Part shown: positions 31,641 to 43,970 of the stretch, piece after piece | Layout of the letters: every line of letters starts with the position of its first letter | Position numbering within the stretch: position 1 is the first letter of the stretch | Assembly (NCBI GenBank): GCA_944989445.1 | Contig: CALYLW010000070.1 | Location: 347,307-411,306, forward strand | From: Ampullaceana balthica | Lineage: Eukaryota; Mollusca; Gastropoda; Lymnaeidae | Reading direction: 5' to 3' | Length of the DNA stretch: 64,000 bases | The notes under the pieces: model-generated | Told to the model about the DNA's origin: nothing | Database searches by the model: none | The model's input: the letters and a program-made list of their open reading frames with translations, nothing else | Made by a program: the position numbers and the translations under genes

Positions 31641-34600
31641 TATATGTATTATATTCATCATGATCCAGATTGAAATCAATTGGTGTTTTGAATTTGTGTT
31701 ACGCGGGTTCTCAACGGTAACTGAAATCCTATTTTCCGCAGCGTAGCGCGGGGATTTTGCTAGTATTTTATAAAGCCCATCAAAGGAAAAACTACATTTA
31801 GGCCCCTGGGCCCCAGTAAGTGATAATTTAAATATTATTTTCACCTGTTACAATTGCGGAAATGTACTCGACATCTTCCCAAAGTTTCATACATCTTCCT
31901 ACACAGGAAATAGGAGAATTAGTGATTTTCAGTTTTTATATAGCTCATATATGAAAAAAACTACATTTTTGCCCCTGGACCCCAGTAAGTGAAAATTTGA
32001 ATATTTTTCCGCCTGTTACCATCGCGGAAGTGTACTCAACATCTTCTCAAAGTTTCATGCTTCTACCTCGGGAAATAGTAGAATTAGTGATTTTTAAAAT
32101 GTTTATATAAGCCATAGAAGGAAAAAAACGATTTTGTCCCCCCGGCCCCCATGAAGGTGAATATTAAAATTATTTTTCGCCATTTGTCGTCGAGAGAGGC
32201 TACTTGACAACGTCCCAAGATTTCATGCTTCTACCTACACGGGAAATCCGAGAATTAGTCATGAGTCAGTTTTAATGTAAGAAAAAACTACATTTGGGCT
32301 ACCGGCCCCCAGTAAGTGATACTTTAAATATTTTTTTTACCTGTTACCATTGTGGAAGTGTATTTAACAATTACCCCAAGTTTCATGTTTCTACCTACAC
32401 GGGAAAAGGGAGAACTAGTGATTTTTAGTTTTAACTAGTAGACCCGTCGTGCGTTGCAACGATCAAAGTAAAAAGGAATAAATTTAAAGAAACCAATGAG
32501 TGGTATGTTTAAAAATAATTCTGAAGAAATCTTAGTGGAAGTGTGAAAAAAATCCAAGTTTCATAGCAAACGGATAAATAAATTAATAATTAAACAGCGT
32601 ACAAAAGAAGAAACGATATTAAGGGCCCCGGCCCCAAAATTAGTGATATTATAGTTTTTTATTGCCATTGTATTCATTTCTTAAACGTTTCAGATTTTAT
32701 TCACTATTCAGTCATTAACAATCTTGACAAATAATGACACATGTATCCATTATTATACAAATTGAAATTAACAGGTGTTTTGAACTATATTTCTTGCCCA
32801 GAATGGGCCCTGGGGCCCTTAATGGTGTTTTATCTATTGTACTCAATATATATTCCTCAATATCGTGTAAAAATTGAATAGGGAATACAATGATTAAAGT
32901 TCAGTAAAAAGACTTTTTCGAAGGAATGGAAATTAAGAGTTCAGTGCCCTATAGTAATATAGGCTCTTTAAGTTTTTATATTCTAAGTTTTGTCAAAATC
33001 CAGTTTTTTTCTCAATATCTAACTCTTAAACTACTTTTTATATACCTACAATAGGGGGAAAATAGCATTAAGGGGCCCTGGCCCCTTCGGTGCAAGAGGT
33101 CAATTTCAAAAACCTGTTCATTTTAGTTCATTTTTATTGTGGCTATATTTCTCAAGCTTAAATTATTTTAATATAGGCTACCAAGTTTTTGTGTGCAAAG
33201 TTTGGTGAAGATCTATTCATTTACTAAGTAGCTAACGTAGAAACTATTTTTATATAGCTCATATTAGATAAAAACGACATTAAGGGTCACAGGGCTCATT
33301 CTGGGCAAAATATAAAGTTCAAAACATCTGTTCATTTCAATTAGTATAATAATTGATACATGTGTCATAATTTGTCAAGATTGTTAATGACTGAATGGTG
33401 AATAAAATCTTAAACGCTTAAAAAATGTGAATTTTTGGGCCCCCAGCCCTAAAGGATTGAATATTAGCAGTTTAGTGCCCTATAGTATTTTAATATTGGC
33501 TATCAAGTTGTCATATACACATTTTGATTAAGATCCAATAATTTACACAGTAGCTAAAGCTTAAACTAATTTTTATATAGCTCTTATAAGCAAAACATGA
33601 CGATATGGGCCCCCGGCGCCCCATGAGTGTTAAATTTTGAAAAAAGTGATAGTTACCATCCCGGGAGCATACTCAACAGTCTTGAAAAGTTTCATGACGA
33701 TCGCGTGAATGGTTTAGACAGCTATAAAGGACATTCATACACACACAAACATATTTAAATATTTATATATATAAATATATATATATATACTTGAAAAATA
33801 CCCGCACTTTGTAGCGGGAGTGTGCTGACCCTTTATCCAAGTATTAGGTGATGGTTATTACAATTTTTATTTGCCAAGTTAAATTTCAGATTCAACTATT
33901 TAGTTAAAATCTTATGAGAAACAGAGATACGCCATTTTACCGCGTGAGTTGTTTTCACTTAATGAAGTGCCTTTTAACATAATCTTACTATTCAAAAGAT
34001 ATGACTTATTAAATAATGATTCTTGCTGACCATAATAACTAAATTTACAATTTCATTCCCACTTGTACAAAATTAACATAACTTATAGGTTTTCCGAAAG
34101 AGCTCTACCACCCTCGTCACTCAAAAATTTAATATATAATTACGAAACTGCATCGTATCACAATTGTAAGTTATATAATATTTGTAACCACGTCTATGAG
34201 ATAAAGAACACGTGGCACTATCCCTTTAAAAGCAAAAGCTAATTGACTCATAGCGTAAATAATTAAAATTATAAATGTACTTTCTAAAATAATATTTTAA
34301 AAAAAAACCGGTCGTATTAAAATGATATAAAAAATGTGCACACCATTTTTAGACATATAGAAAGCTGGCCGCATAAAATAAAGTCTTGTTATAAAGTAAT
34401 TGTACTGTACCAAAATAACTCTTCATTTTGACGTATTCATAATTGTCTAAACAGGGAAATAATATTTAACATTTCTATGTCTCTATATTTTACGATTTAT
34501 ATTTACGGTTTATAAGCAATGTGTATAATTTCAAAATTGAATCTTTTTTTTTGTTCCCTATTTCGGATAAGGCATCATATTTTGTAAATTATATTCAATG

Positions 34601-34685
34601 CTCACACACACACCAGATTGTATATCTGAAAAATAAAATACATTTAAAAAAAAGATTCAACCGTCTGTTAATAAGCGAATCTTAA

Positions 34686-35218
34686 ATAAAACAAACCCGT
34701 AAAAACAAAGTTTTTGACTATAAATCCCTTATATATGAGACATAACTAACAGTATTGATTATTTTCAAACATTTACAGACTGAATCTGTCTTAACACAAG
34801 TTTGCTTCATAACCCTAGGGGGGAGGGGTGGGTGGGAGGGGGAGAGGGGAAAAGTCTGGTCACCGATTCGCTTGACCGAGCTCAGAGTGACACGTAAAAT
34901 GTAAACAAAAGCGCACCGTCGTTTCGTTGGGTCGCCTCAATGCTCAAACTTTCACGTGGCAAAAAAACAATAACAAATCGTGATTTTAAATTACATACCT
35001 CATATAAGGATAAACTAAAAATGCATTAATTTAATTACGGTACGTTCGATCGATCTGAAATTTTGATACGATGCATTGTTAGGTAAGACGGGTCCGTGTG
35101 CCAAATTTCAGTTCGATCGGATCATTGGAAGTGGGTCATTTTTGACTTCTGTTTTTCCGCCCGCCGAGCCCATGAGATGATGAGAGAGAGAGACGCCGGT
35201 GAAGTTAATATAAGGGAT
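34686..35218 (+). repeat. Single R530 insertion with TTAA duplication
   Basis: Absent from copy B of the Helitron, where the undisturbed site reads GCATCTTAAAAATGATT (near 40310). Here TTAA occurs at both borders (34682-34685 and 35219-35222). The element begins ATAAAACAAACCCG and ends AATATAAGGGAT. This is a clean single insertion that defines the R530 unit: 533 bp, TTAA target, non-coding. Confidence 0.8.
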
Positions 35219-36190
35219 TTAAAAAGAATTAAAGGGCAATTTTAGAAATGGCCTATGCCATTCTGAATACAAAGGAATGAACATAAAAACATATTCAATT
35301 CGCAATTCATATTAATTAAACGTTTTCAGGATCACTTCATTAAATTTAGTCAACTTTTGTTAATACGTTCGGTAGCGAAAGTTTATAATGTTTAGTGTAT
35401 ATAAAGCTTAAGTAAACAGATTTAAAGTGTACGTTTATTTGACATAGGCCATCACTTTCAACATAAAATAAACTCGCTACATCTATGGTTTTTAATTAAA
35501 TGTCGAGTTATGAATTAAATTCTAAAAAATCCCAATTTTATTCATTGCATGTAAAATATTAACACAATGCATCGTGAAAATAATTGAAATAAAATAATTT
35601 AAACGCATATGTAATATATAAAGCTCAGTTGATATTTTTATGTTTGTTTGTATCCATTAAAAAAAGGCCACTGCTTTGTTGACATTTTTCCAAAAGATCT
35701 CTGCCACTGTCGTCACTAAAAAGCTCTTATATATTTACGACACTGCAATGTAACACAATTGTAATTAATACAATATTTGCAACAGCGTCTATGAGATAAA
35801 GATAATAAAGATAAATAAAGAAATTAGGCTATATTCCTAATTTAAAAAACAAACAAAACAATTCAATTTTATGTTAAAAACGCATGTGAAACCATGACAA
35901 TAATTGATTTTAAAAATGGCTTTTGTTAATCCATCATCAAAGGAATGAACATAACATATTCAATTCGCAATACAAAATAATTAAGCGTTTTCGGGATCAC
36001 TTTATTTAGTTTAATCTACTTATGTTAATAGGTCCGGTAGCCTAAGTTTAAATAGTATAAGTGTATAGGTTATGTAAAAAAGAATAGCTTATGTAAAAGA
36101 CAAACAAAATATAAATGTTATATTAATAGGACACAGCTAAATTTAAGATGCGTACACGAAAATGTGCGCACAGTAATCAGGCGATAAAAG

Positions 36191-37296
36191 ATCTTATCTT
36201 ATCTTATCTGTTTACAGACGCTCCTTCTATACAGAAGATTATTGCGTCCTACGCTTATCTATGGTTTGTGTTTAGTCCCGCATTTTTATTAGAGATTTAA
36301 ATGTTGATAAAGTGTTGGTTTTCCTGGATTCTTCAGGCAACCCATTCCACGCCCGAATTCCGGACGGGAAGAAGGAAAACTTGTATGTGTTTGTTCTTGC
36401 ATACGGAATAAGAAAGGTGTTTTTATCCTTATGTCTATCTGAGGGTTGTATTAAGTTATCTTTGTGTTGTATTTCTAAATTAGAATTAATTGCTTTATGT
36501 ATGATTACTACTTTGCTCTTGGTTCTTCTATCCTCTAGTGTTTCAAGGTTTAATGATTTAACTAATGGTGTTACTCTTGTCAGTTTCGAATATTCTCCAG
36601 TAATGAATCTGGCAGCTCTTTTTTGAATTTGTTCTAGTTTATCAATGTTTTCTTTGGTGGATGGGTCCCATACAGAAGATGCATATTCTAGTGCAGGTCT
36701 CACCAAAGTGAGGTAGCATTTTAGTTTTATATCTCTATTACATTTGTTAAAGTTCCTTTTTATAAAGCCTAAGGTTTTGTTTGATTTTTTAATAACTTCA
36801 TTGACATGGGGATTCCATGATAGTTTCTCATTTATTAAGACTCCTAAGTATTTTGCATCTTTAGTTTGGGTCAGTTCTTTTCCATGAATGTAATATTTTG
36901 AATTTATTTGTTTCTTTTTCTTTGTTACTCTTAACAGTTGACACTTTTCTGGATGGAAAGACATACTCCAGTTAGTTTCCCATTTTATCAATTCATCTAA
37001 GTCTTTTTGTAAAATTTTGCTATCTTGTTCTGATTTAATTGTTCTATAGATTATACAATCATCAGCAAATAGCCTAACTTTTGTACCTGTTGAAATGTTG
37101 TTGGGTAAATCATTTATATAAATTAAAAAGAGTAAGGGACCTAGCACAGTTCCTTGTGGAACTCCTGTGTTAACCTTTATTGGTGCAGATTTAGATCCAT
37201 TAATTATTACAGTTTGCTCCCTGCCCAAAAGGAAGTCTTGGATCCAGTGATGTAAGGAACCTGAGATTCCAAAGTAGTTAAGTTTTTTAATTAAAC
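36191..37296 (-). mobile_element. Young 5'-truncated LINE inside copy A
   Basis: Copy B reads GCGATAAAAGATTTTAAAAC at the corresponding place (41280-41299), so the insertion is private to copy A. AAGAT flanks it on both sides, a short target duplication. It has the (TTATC)n tail at the left and an intact ORF 3' half. Almost identical to the copies at 15.9 and 22.9 kb. Confidence 0.9.
36272..37228 (-). CDS. Intact LINE reverse transcriptase C-terminal half
   Basis: 318 uninterrupted codons, reading on upstream to the truncation point. [20 protein letters not shown] (residues 22-41) and LFADDCIIYR (53-62, with the catalytic Asp pair at 56-57) are canonical. IKWETNWSMSFHPEKC, KYLGVLINEKLSWNPHVNEV, LVRPALEYASSVWDPS and the C-terminal RAWNGLPEESRKTNTLSTF follow. 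This is the best-preserved copy in the window, consistent with recent activity of the family. Without the N-terminal endonuclease it is itself immobile. Confidence 0.88.
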   Translation of the reverse strand: MGREQTVIINGSKSAPIKVNTGVPQGTVLGPLLFLIYINDLPNNISTGTKVRLFADDCIIYRTIKSEQDSKILQKDLDELIKWETNWSMSFHPEKCQLLRVTKKKKQINSKYYIHGKELTQTKDAKYLGVLINEKLSWNPHVNEVIKKSNKTLGFIKRNFNKCNRDIKLKCYLTLVRPALEYASSVWDPSTKENIDKLEQIQKRAARFITGEYSKLTRVTPLVKSLNLETLEDRRTKSKVVIIHKAINSNLEIQHKDNLIQPSDRHKDKNTFLIPYARTNTYKFSFFPSGIRAWNGLPEESRKTNTLSTFKSLIKMRD

Positions 37297-37971
37297 TAAG
37301 ATTTTAAAAGGTGCACCGCTAAAAATGAAGCCTTGAAAAAAATACTGACACAATTATTACATAAATAGGTTTTTCATTAAATGTCGAGTTATGGAACAGA
37401 AAATAATTAAAACAAATTCGCAATTAAATTTAAACGTGTAAACAATTAAATCTAATGCATCGTGTGGCAGTTGTAATTAAATATGTTTACGTGTCTATCT
37501 AATATATAGAAAGTAACAGTAAACAAAATGACAATTCTTTGTACTACACGGCTCAAATTATGAAGCGTACACGCAAAAGTGCGCACCGTAATTAGACATA
37601 ATATTTTTTCAAATGCGCACGGCTGAAAATAAAGTATTGGCATTGGGGAAAAAAAACGTCACCAAAAGTAAGTCGCTTTGAAATGCATTTGAACGTCCGC
37701 GTAAATTTGTTCAATACAGAAATGAGGTTAAATTTTTTTATTCTTTGTCTCTGCATTTTCTGATTATTTAATTTACGGCATTCGGGCAAAAGGGACAATT
37801 ACAAAAACTAACTTAAAACCACCTTCAGTGTAAAAGGAACCGTCCTGCCAAATTTGGTCCCCGTCCGTCATTTGGTTTTTCCGTGATTGTCTAACAGAAA
37901 GTCGAAAAGTGAAACATACAAACATACAAACATACAAACATACACACACCAACTGAGCTTTATATATTAGA

Positions 37972-40900
37972 CTAGTAGACCCGTCGTGCGTTGCAACGAT
38001 CAAAGTAAAAAGGAATAAATTTAAAGAAACCAATGAGTGGTATGTTTAAAAATAATTCTGAAGAAATCTTCGTGGAAGTGTGAAAAAAAAATCCAAGTTT
38101 CATAGCAAACGGATAAAATAAAATTAATAATTAAATAGCGTACAAAAGAAGAAACGATATTAAGGGCCCCGGCCCCAAAATGAGTGATATTATAGTTTTT
38201 TTTTATTGCCATTGTACTCATTTCTTAAACCTTTAAGATTTTATTCACTATTCAGTCATTAACAATCTTGACAAATAATGACACATGTATCCCATTATTA
38301 TACAAATTGAAATTCACAGGTGTTTTGAACTTTATATCTTGCCCAGAATGGGCCCTGGGGCCCTTAATGTTGTTTTTATCTATTGTACTCAATATATATT
38401 CCTCAATATCGTGTAAAATTGAATAAGGAATACAATGATTAAAGTTCAGTAAAAAGACTTTTTCGAAGGAATGGAAATTAAGAGTTCAGTGCCCTATAGT
38501 AATATATAGGCTCTTAAGTTTTTATATTCTAAGTTTTGTCAAAATCCAGTTTTTTTCTCAATATCTAACTCTTAAACTACTTTTTATATACCTACGATCG
38601 GGGGAAAATAGCATTAAGGGGCCCTGGCCCATTCGGTGCAAGAGGTCAATTTCAAAAACCTGTTCATTTTAGTTCATTTTTATTGTGGCTATATTTCTCA
38701 AGCTCTTTAAAGAGTAAATAGGAAAAAATATCTTAAACATATACGAAAAAAGATTTTTTGGGGCCCCGGCCACGAAGATATTGGCATTAGAAGTGCAGTG
38801 TCTATAGTATTTTAATATAGGCTACCAAGTTTTTGTGTGCAAAGTTTGGTGAAGATCTATTCATTTACTAAGTAGCTAACGTAGAAACTATTTTTATATA
38901 GCTCATATAAGATAAAAACGACATTAAGGGTCCCAGGGCCCATTCTGGGCAAGATATAAAGTTCAAAACATCTGTTCTTTTCAATTAGTATAATAATTGA
39001 TACATGTGTCATAATTTGTCAAGATTGTCAATGACTGAATGGTGAATAAAATCTTAAACGCTTTAAAAATGTGAATTTTTGAGCCCCCAGCCCCAAAGGA
39101 ATGAATATTAGCAGTTTAGTGCCCTATAGTATTTTAATATTGGCTATCAAGTTGTCATATACAGTATACACATTTTGGTTAGGATCCAATAATTTACACA
39201 GTAGCTAAAGATTAAACTAATTTTTATATAGCTCGTATAAGCAAAACATGACGATATGGGCCCCCGGCGCCCCATGAGTGTTAAATTTTGAAAAAAGTGA
39301 TAGTTACCATCCCGGGAGCATACTCAACAGTCTTGAAAAGTTTCATGACGATCGGGTGAATGGTTTAGACAGCTATAAAGGACATTCATACACACACAAA
39401 CATATTTAAATATTTATATATATATATTAGATATACTTGAAAAATACCCGCACTTTGTAGCGGGAGTGTGCTGACCCTTTATCCAAGTATTAGGTGATGG
39501 TTATTACAATTTTTATTGCCAAGTTAAATTTCAGATTCAACTATTTAGTTAAAATCTTATGAGAAACAGAGATATGCCATTTTACCGCGTGAGTTGTTTT
39601 CACTTAATGCAGTGCCTTTTAACATAAACTTACTATTCAAAAGATATGACTTATTAAATAATGATTCTTGCCGACCATAATAACTAAATTTACAATTTCA
39701 TTCCCACTTGTACAAAATTAACATAACTTATATGTTTTCCGAAAGAGCTCTACCACCCTCGTCACTCAAAAATTTAATATATAATTACGAAACTGCATCG
39801 TATCACAATTGTAAGTTATATAATATTTGTAACTACGTCTATGAGATAAAGAACATGTGGCACTATCCCTTTAAAAGGCAAAAGCTAATTGACTCATGGC
39901 GCAAATAAACAAAATTATAAATGTACTTCCTAAAATACTATTTTTAAAAAAAAACGGTCGTATTAAAATGATATAAAAAATGTGCACACCATATTTAGAC
40001 ATATAGAAAGCTGGCCGCATAAAATAAAGTCTTGTTATGAAGCAAATGTACTGGACCAAAATAACTCTTCATTTTGACGTATTCATAATCGTCTAAACAG
40101 GGAAATAATATTTAACATTTTTATGTCTCTATATTTTACGATTTATATTTACAATGCAATGTGTATAATTTCAAAAAGGAATCTTTTTTTTGTTCCCTAT
40201 TTCGGATAAGGCATCATATTTTGTAAATTATATTCAATGCACACCAGATTTTATATCTGAAAAATAAAATACATTAAAAAAAAATTCAACCGTCTGTTAA
40301 TAAGCGCATCTTAAAAATGATTAAAAGGCAATTTTAGAAATGGCCTATGCTATTTTGAATACAAAGGAATGAACATAAAAACATATTCAATTCGCAATTC
40401 ATATTAATTAAGCGTTTTCAGGATCACTTCATTAAATTTAGTCAACTTTTGTTAATACGTTGGGAAGCGAAAGTTTATAATGTATAATGTATATAAAGCT
40501 TAAGTAAACAGTTTTAAAGTGTACGTTTATTTGACATAGGCCATCACTTTCAACATAAAATAAACTCGCTACATCTATGGTTTTTAATTGAATGTCGAGT
40601 TATGAATTAAATTTTTAAAAAATCCAAATTTTATTCAGCATGTAAAATATTAATACAATGCATCGTGAAAATAATTGAAATAAAATAATTTAAACGCATA
40701 TGTAATATATAAAGCTCAGTTGATATTTTTATGTTTGTTTGTTTGTATCCATTAAAAAAAGGCCACTGCTTTGTTGACATTTTTCCAAAAGATCTCTGCC
40801 ACTGTCGTCACTAAAAAAGCTCTTATATATTTACGACACTGCAATGTAACACAATTGTAATTAATACAATATTTGCAACAGCGTCTATGAGATAAAGATA

Positions 40901-41967
40901 ATAAAGATAAATAAAACAAATTAGGCTATATTCCTCATTTTAAAAAAACAAACAAAACAAATCAATTTTATGTTAAAAATGCATGTGAAACCATCACAAT
41001 AATCGATTTTAAAAATGGCCTATGTTAATCCATCATCAAAGGAATGAACATAACATATTCAATTCGCAATACAAAAAAATTAAGCGTTTTCAGGATCACT
41101 TTATTTAGTTTAATCTACTTATGTTAATAAGTCCGGTAGCCTAAGTTTAAATAGTATAAGTGTATAGGTTATGTAAAAGACAACAGCTTATGTAAAAGAC
41201 AAACAAAATATAAATGTTATATTAATAGGACACAGCTAAATTTAAGATGCGTACACGAAAATGTGCGCACAGTAATCAGGCGATAAAAGATTTTAAAACG
41301 TGCACCGCTAAAAATGAAGCCTTGAAAAAAATACCTACACAATTATTACATAAATAGGTTTTTCATTAAATGTCGAGTTATGGAACAGAAAATAATTAAA
41401 ACAAATTCGCAATTAAATTTAAACGTGTAAACAATTAAATCTAATGCCTCGTGTGGCAGTTGTAATTAAATATGTTTACGTGTCTATCTAATATATAGAA
41501 AGTAACAGTAAAGAAAATGACAATTCTTTGTACTACACAGCTCAAATTATGAAGCGTACACGAAAATGTGCGCACCGTAATTAGACATTATAATATTTTT
41601 TCAAATGCGCACGGCTGAAAATAAAGTATTGCCATTGGGGAAAAAAAACGTCACCAAAAGTAACTCGCTTTGAACGGCATTTGAACGTCCGCGTAAATTT
41701 GTTCAATACAGAAATGAGGTTAAATTTTTTATTCTTTGTCTCTGCATTTTCTGATTATTTAATTTACGGCATTCGGGCAAAAGGGACAATTACAAAAACT
41801 AACTTAAAACCACCTTCAGGGTAAAAGGAACCGTCCTGCCAAATTTGGTCCCCGTCCGTCATTTGGTTTTTCCGTGATTGTCTAACAGAAAGTCGAAAAG
41901 TGAAACATACAAACATACAAACATACAAACATACAAACATACAAACATTTGAGCTTTATATATTAGA
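37972..41967 (-). mobile_element. Helitron dimer, copy B (5' copy)
   Basis: 3,996 bp without later insertions. 5' end TC at 41966-41967 with flank A (the complement of T41968). 3' end CTAG at 37972-37975, joined directly to copy A. Part M (39436-41967) starts TCTAATATATAAAGCTC and ends in the hairpin CCCGC-TACAAAGT-GCGGG, 7 bases, CAAG|T, i.e. a 3'-type end with CAAG for CTAG. Part K (37972-39431) starts TCTAATATATATATATAAAT and has the family-K body and end. So the unit is a composite of two Helitrons. Confidence 0.85.
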
Positions 41968-43970
41968 TATAGCTCATTTTAGGAAAAAACTTCATTTGGG
42001 CCCCCTGGAAACGATAATTTAAATATTTGTTCTCCCGTTACCATTGCCCGATTGTACTCAACAATTTCCCAAAGTTTCATGCTTCTGCCTACTCTGGAAA
42101 TAGGAGAATTAGTTATATTTAAATTTTATATAGGCCATATAATGACAAAACTTTATTAGGGCCCCCGGCCCCCATGAGTGTTTACTTTTAAAATTCTTAT
42201 TCGCCAATTATCGTCGTGAGAGTGTCCTCAGCAAGTTCCAAACGTTTCATGCTTCTACCTACACGGGAAGTTGGAGAATTAGTGATGAGTCAGTTTTTTT
42301 ATATAAGAAAAAAAAATACATTTGGGTCCCCGGCCCAAAGTAAGTGATAATTTAAATATTTTTTGCGCTTGTTACCATCGCGGAAGTGTACTTATCAAGT
42401 ACCCAGTGTTTCATGCTTCTACCTACACGGGAAGTAAGAGAATTAGTTATTTTCAATTATTATATAGCTTATATTAGGGAAAAATTACATTTGGGCCCCC
42501 GGACCCCAGTAAGTGATAATTTAAATATTTTTCCCCTGTTACAATGGCGGAAATGTACTCGACATCTTCCCAAAGTTTCATACATCTTCCTACACAGGAA
42601 ATAGGAGAATTAATGATTTTCAGTTTTTATATAGCTAATATATGGAAAAAACTACATTTTTGACCCTGGACCCCAGTAAGTGAAAAGTTTGAATATTTTT
42701 TCACCTGTTACCATCGCGGAAGTGTACTCAACAACTTCCCAGAGTTTCATGCTTCTACCTACTCGGGAAATAGGAGAATTAGTGATTTTTAAAATGTTTA
42801 TATATCACATAGAAGGAAAAAAAACGATTTTGTCCCCCCCCCCGCCCCCATGAAGGTGAATATTAAAATTATTTTTCGCCATATGTCGTCGAGAGAGTCT
42901 ACTTGACAACTTCCCAAGGTTTCATGCTTCTACCTACACGGGAAATCCGATAATTAGTCATGAGTCAGTTTTAATGTAAGAAAAAACTACATTTCTGCTA
43001 CCGGCCCCCAGTAAGTGATAATTTAAATATTTTTTTTACCTGTTACCATTGTGGAAGTGTATTTAACAATTACCCCAAGTTTCATGTTTCTACCTACACG
43101 GGAAAAGGGAGAATTAGTGATTTTTAGTTTTAATATAGCTCATGTTAGGAAAAAACTTCATTTGCGCCCCCTGGAAACGATAATTTAAATATTTTTTTCT
43201 CCCGTTAACATTGCGGAATTGTACTCAACAACTTCCCAAAGTTTCATGCTTCTTCCTACTTGGGAAATAGTAGAATTAGTTATATTCAAATTTTATATCG
43301 GCCATATAAGGACAAAACTTCATTAGGGCCCCCGGCCCCCATGAGTGTTTACTTTTAAAATTCTTTTTCGCCAATTATCGTTGTGAGAGTGTCCTGAGCA
43401 AGTTCCAAACGTTTCATGCTTCTACCTACACGGGAAGTTGGAGAATTAGTGATAAGTCAGTTTTTATATAAGAAAAAAAAATACATTTGTTCCCCCGGAC
43501 CCAAATAAGTGATAATTTAAATATTTTTTGCGATTGTTACCATCGCGGAAGTGTACTTATCAACTACCTAGTGTTTCATGCTTCTACCTAAACGGGAAAT
43601 ATGAGAATTTGTGATTTTCAGTTTTTATATAGCTCATATTAGGAAAAAAATTCATTTGGGCCCCCGGCCCCCAGGAAGTGATAATTTAATTATTTGTTTC
43701 TCCCGTTACCATGGCGAGTTTTTACTCAACAACTTACCAAAGTTTCATGCTTCTGTCTACTCGGGGAATAGGAGAATTTGTTATTTTCATATTTTATGTT
43801 GCCAATATAAGGAAAAAAAGTGTTTTTGGGCCCCCAGCCCCCAAGAGTGTGAATTTTAAAATTCTTAGTCACCAATTATCGTCGTGAGATGCTACTCAAC
43901 AACTTCCCAAAGTTTCATGCTTCTACCTACACGGGAAGTTGGAGAATTAGTGACGAGTCAGTCAGTCATT
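41968..43970 (-). repeat. Array of ~160-bp units inside H2
   Basis: About 12 units with the same boxes as in H1, inverted: TTTCATGCTTCTACCTACAC, GGGAAGTTGGAGAATTAGTG, TATATAGCTCATAT, GGGCCCCCGGCCCCC. A block of several units (41968-42790) recurs at 43135-43800, so higher-order duplication occurred here too. Confidence 0.88.

Larger units (their letters stand above)
28400..31763 (+). mobile_element. Helitron with internal ~160-bp unit array (H1)
   Basis: Starts TCTATACTAATAAAAGGC, a classic Helitron 5' end, followed by (TCAC/TGAC)n. Ends CCGCAGCGTAGCGCGGGGAT TTTGCTAG with T following (CTAG at 31760-31763): a CCGC...GCGG stem, about 10 bases, then CTAG. The left flanking base is G rather than A, because a truncated LINE abuts it. 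Between the ends lie about 17 units (28436-31130) and an R530-like block (31150-31640). No protein is encoded. The left and right flanks belong to different repeats, so it is not a clean insertion. Confidence 0.75.
32435..37971 (-). mobile_element. Helitron dimer, copy A (3' copy)
   Basis: Minus strand: starts TCTAATATATAAAGCTCAGT at 37971 and ends GGTCTACTAG at 32435, followed by T. About 3.9 kb of shared body plus two private insertions, a LINE (36191-37296) and an R530 (34686-35218). It consists of an M part (33790-37971) and a K part (32435 to about 33780). Its 5' TC follows the CTAG of copy B with no host base between them. Confidence 0.85.
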
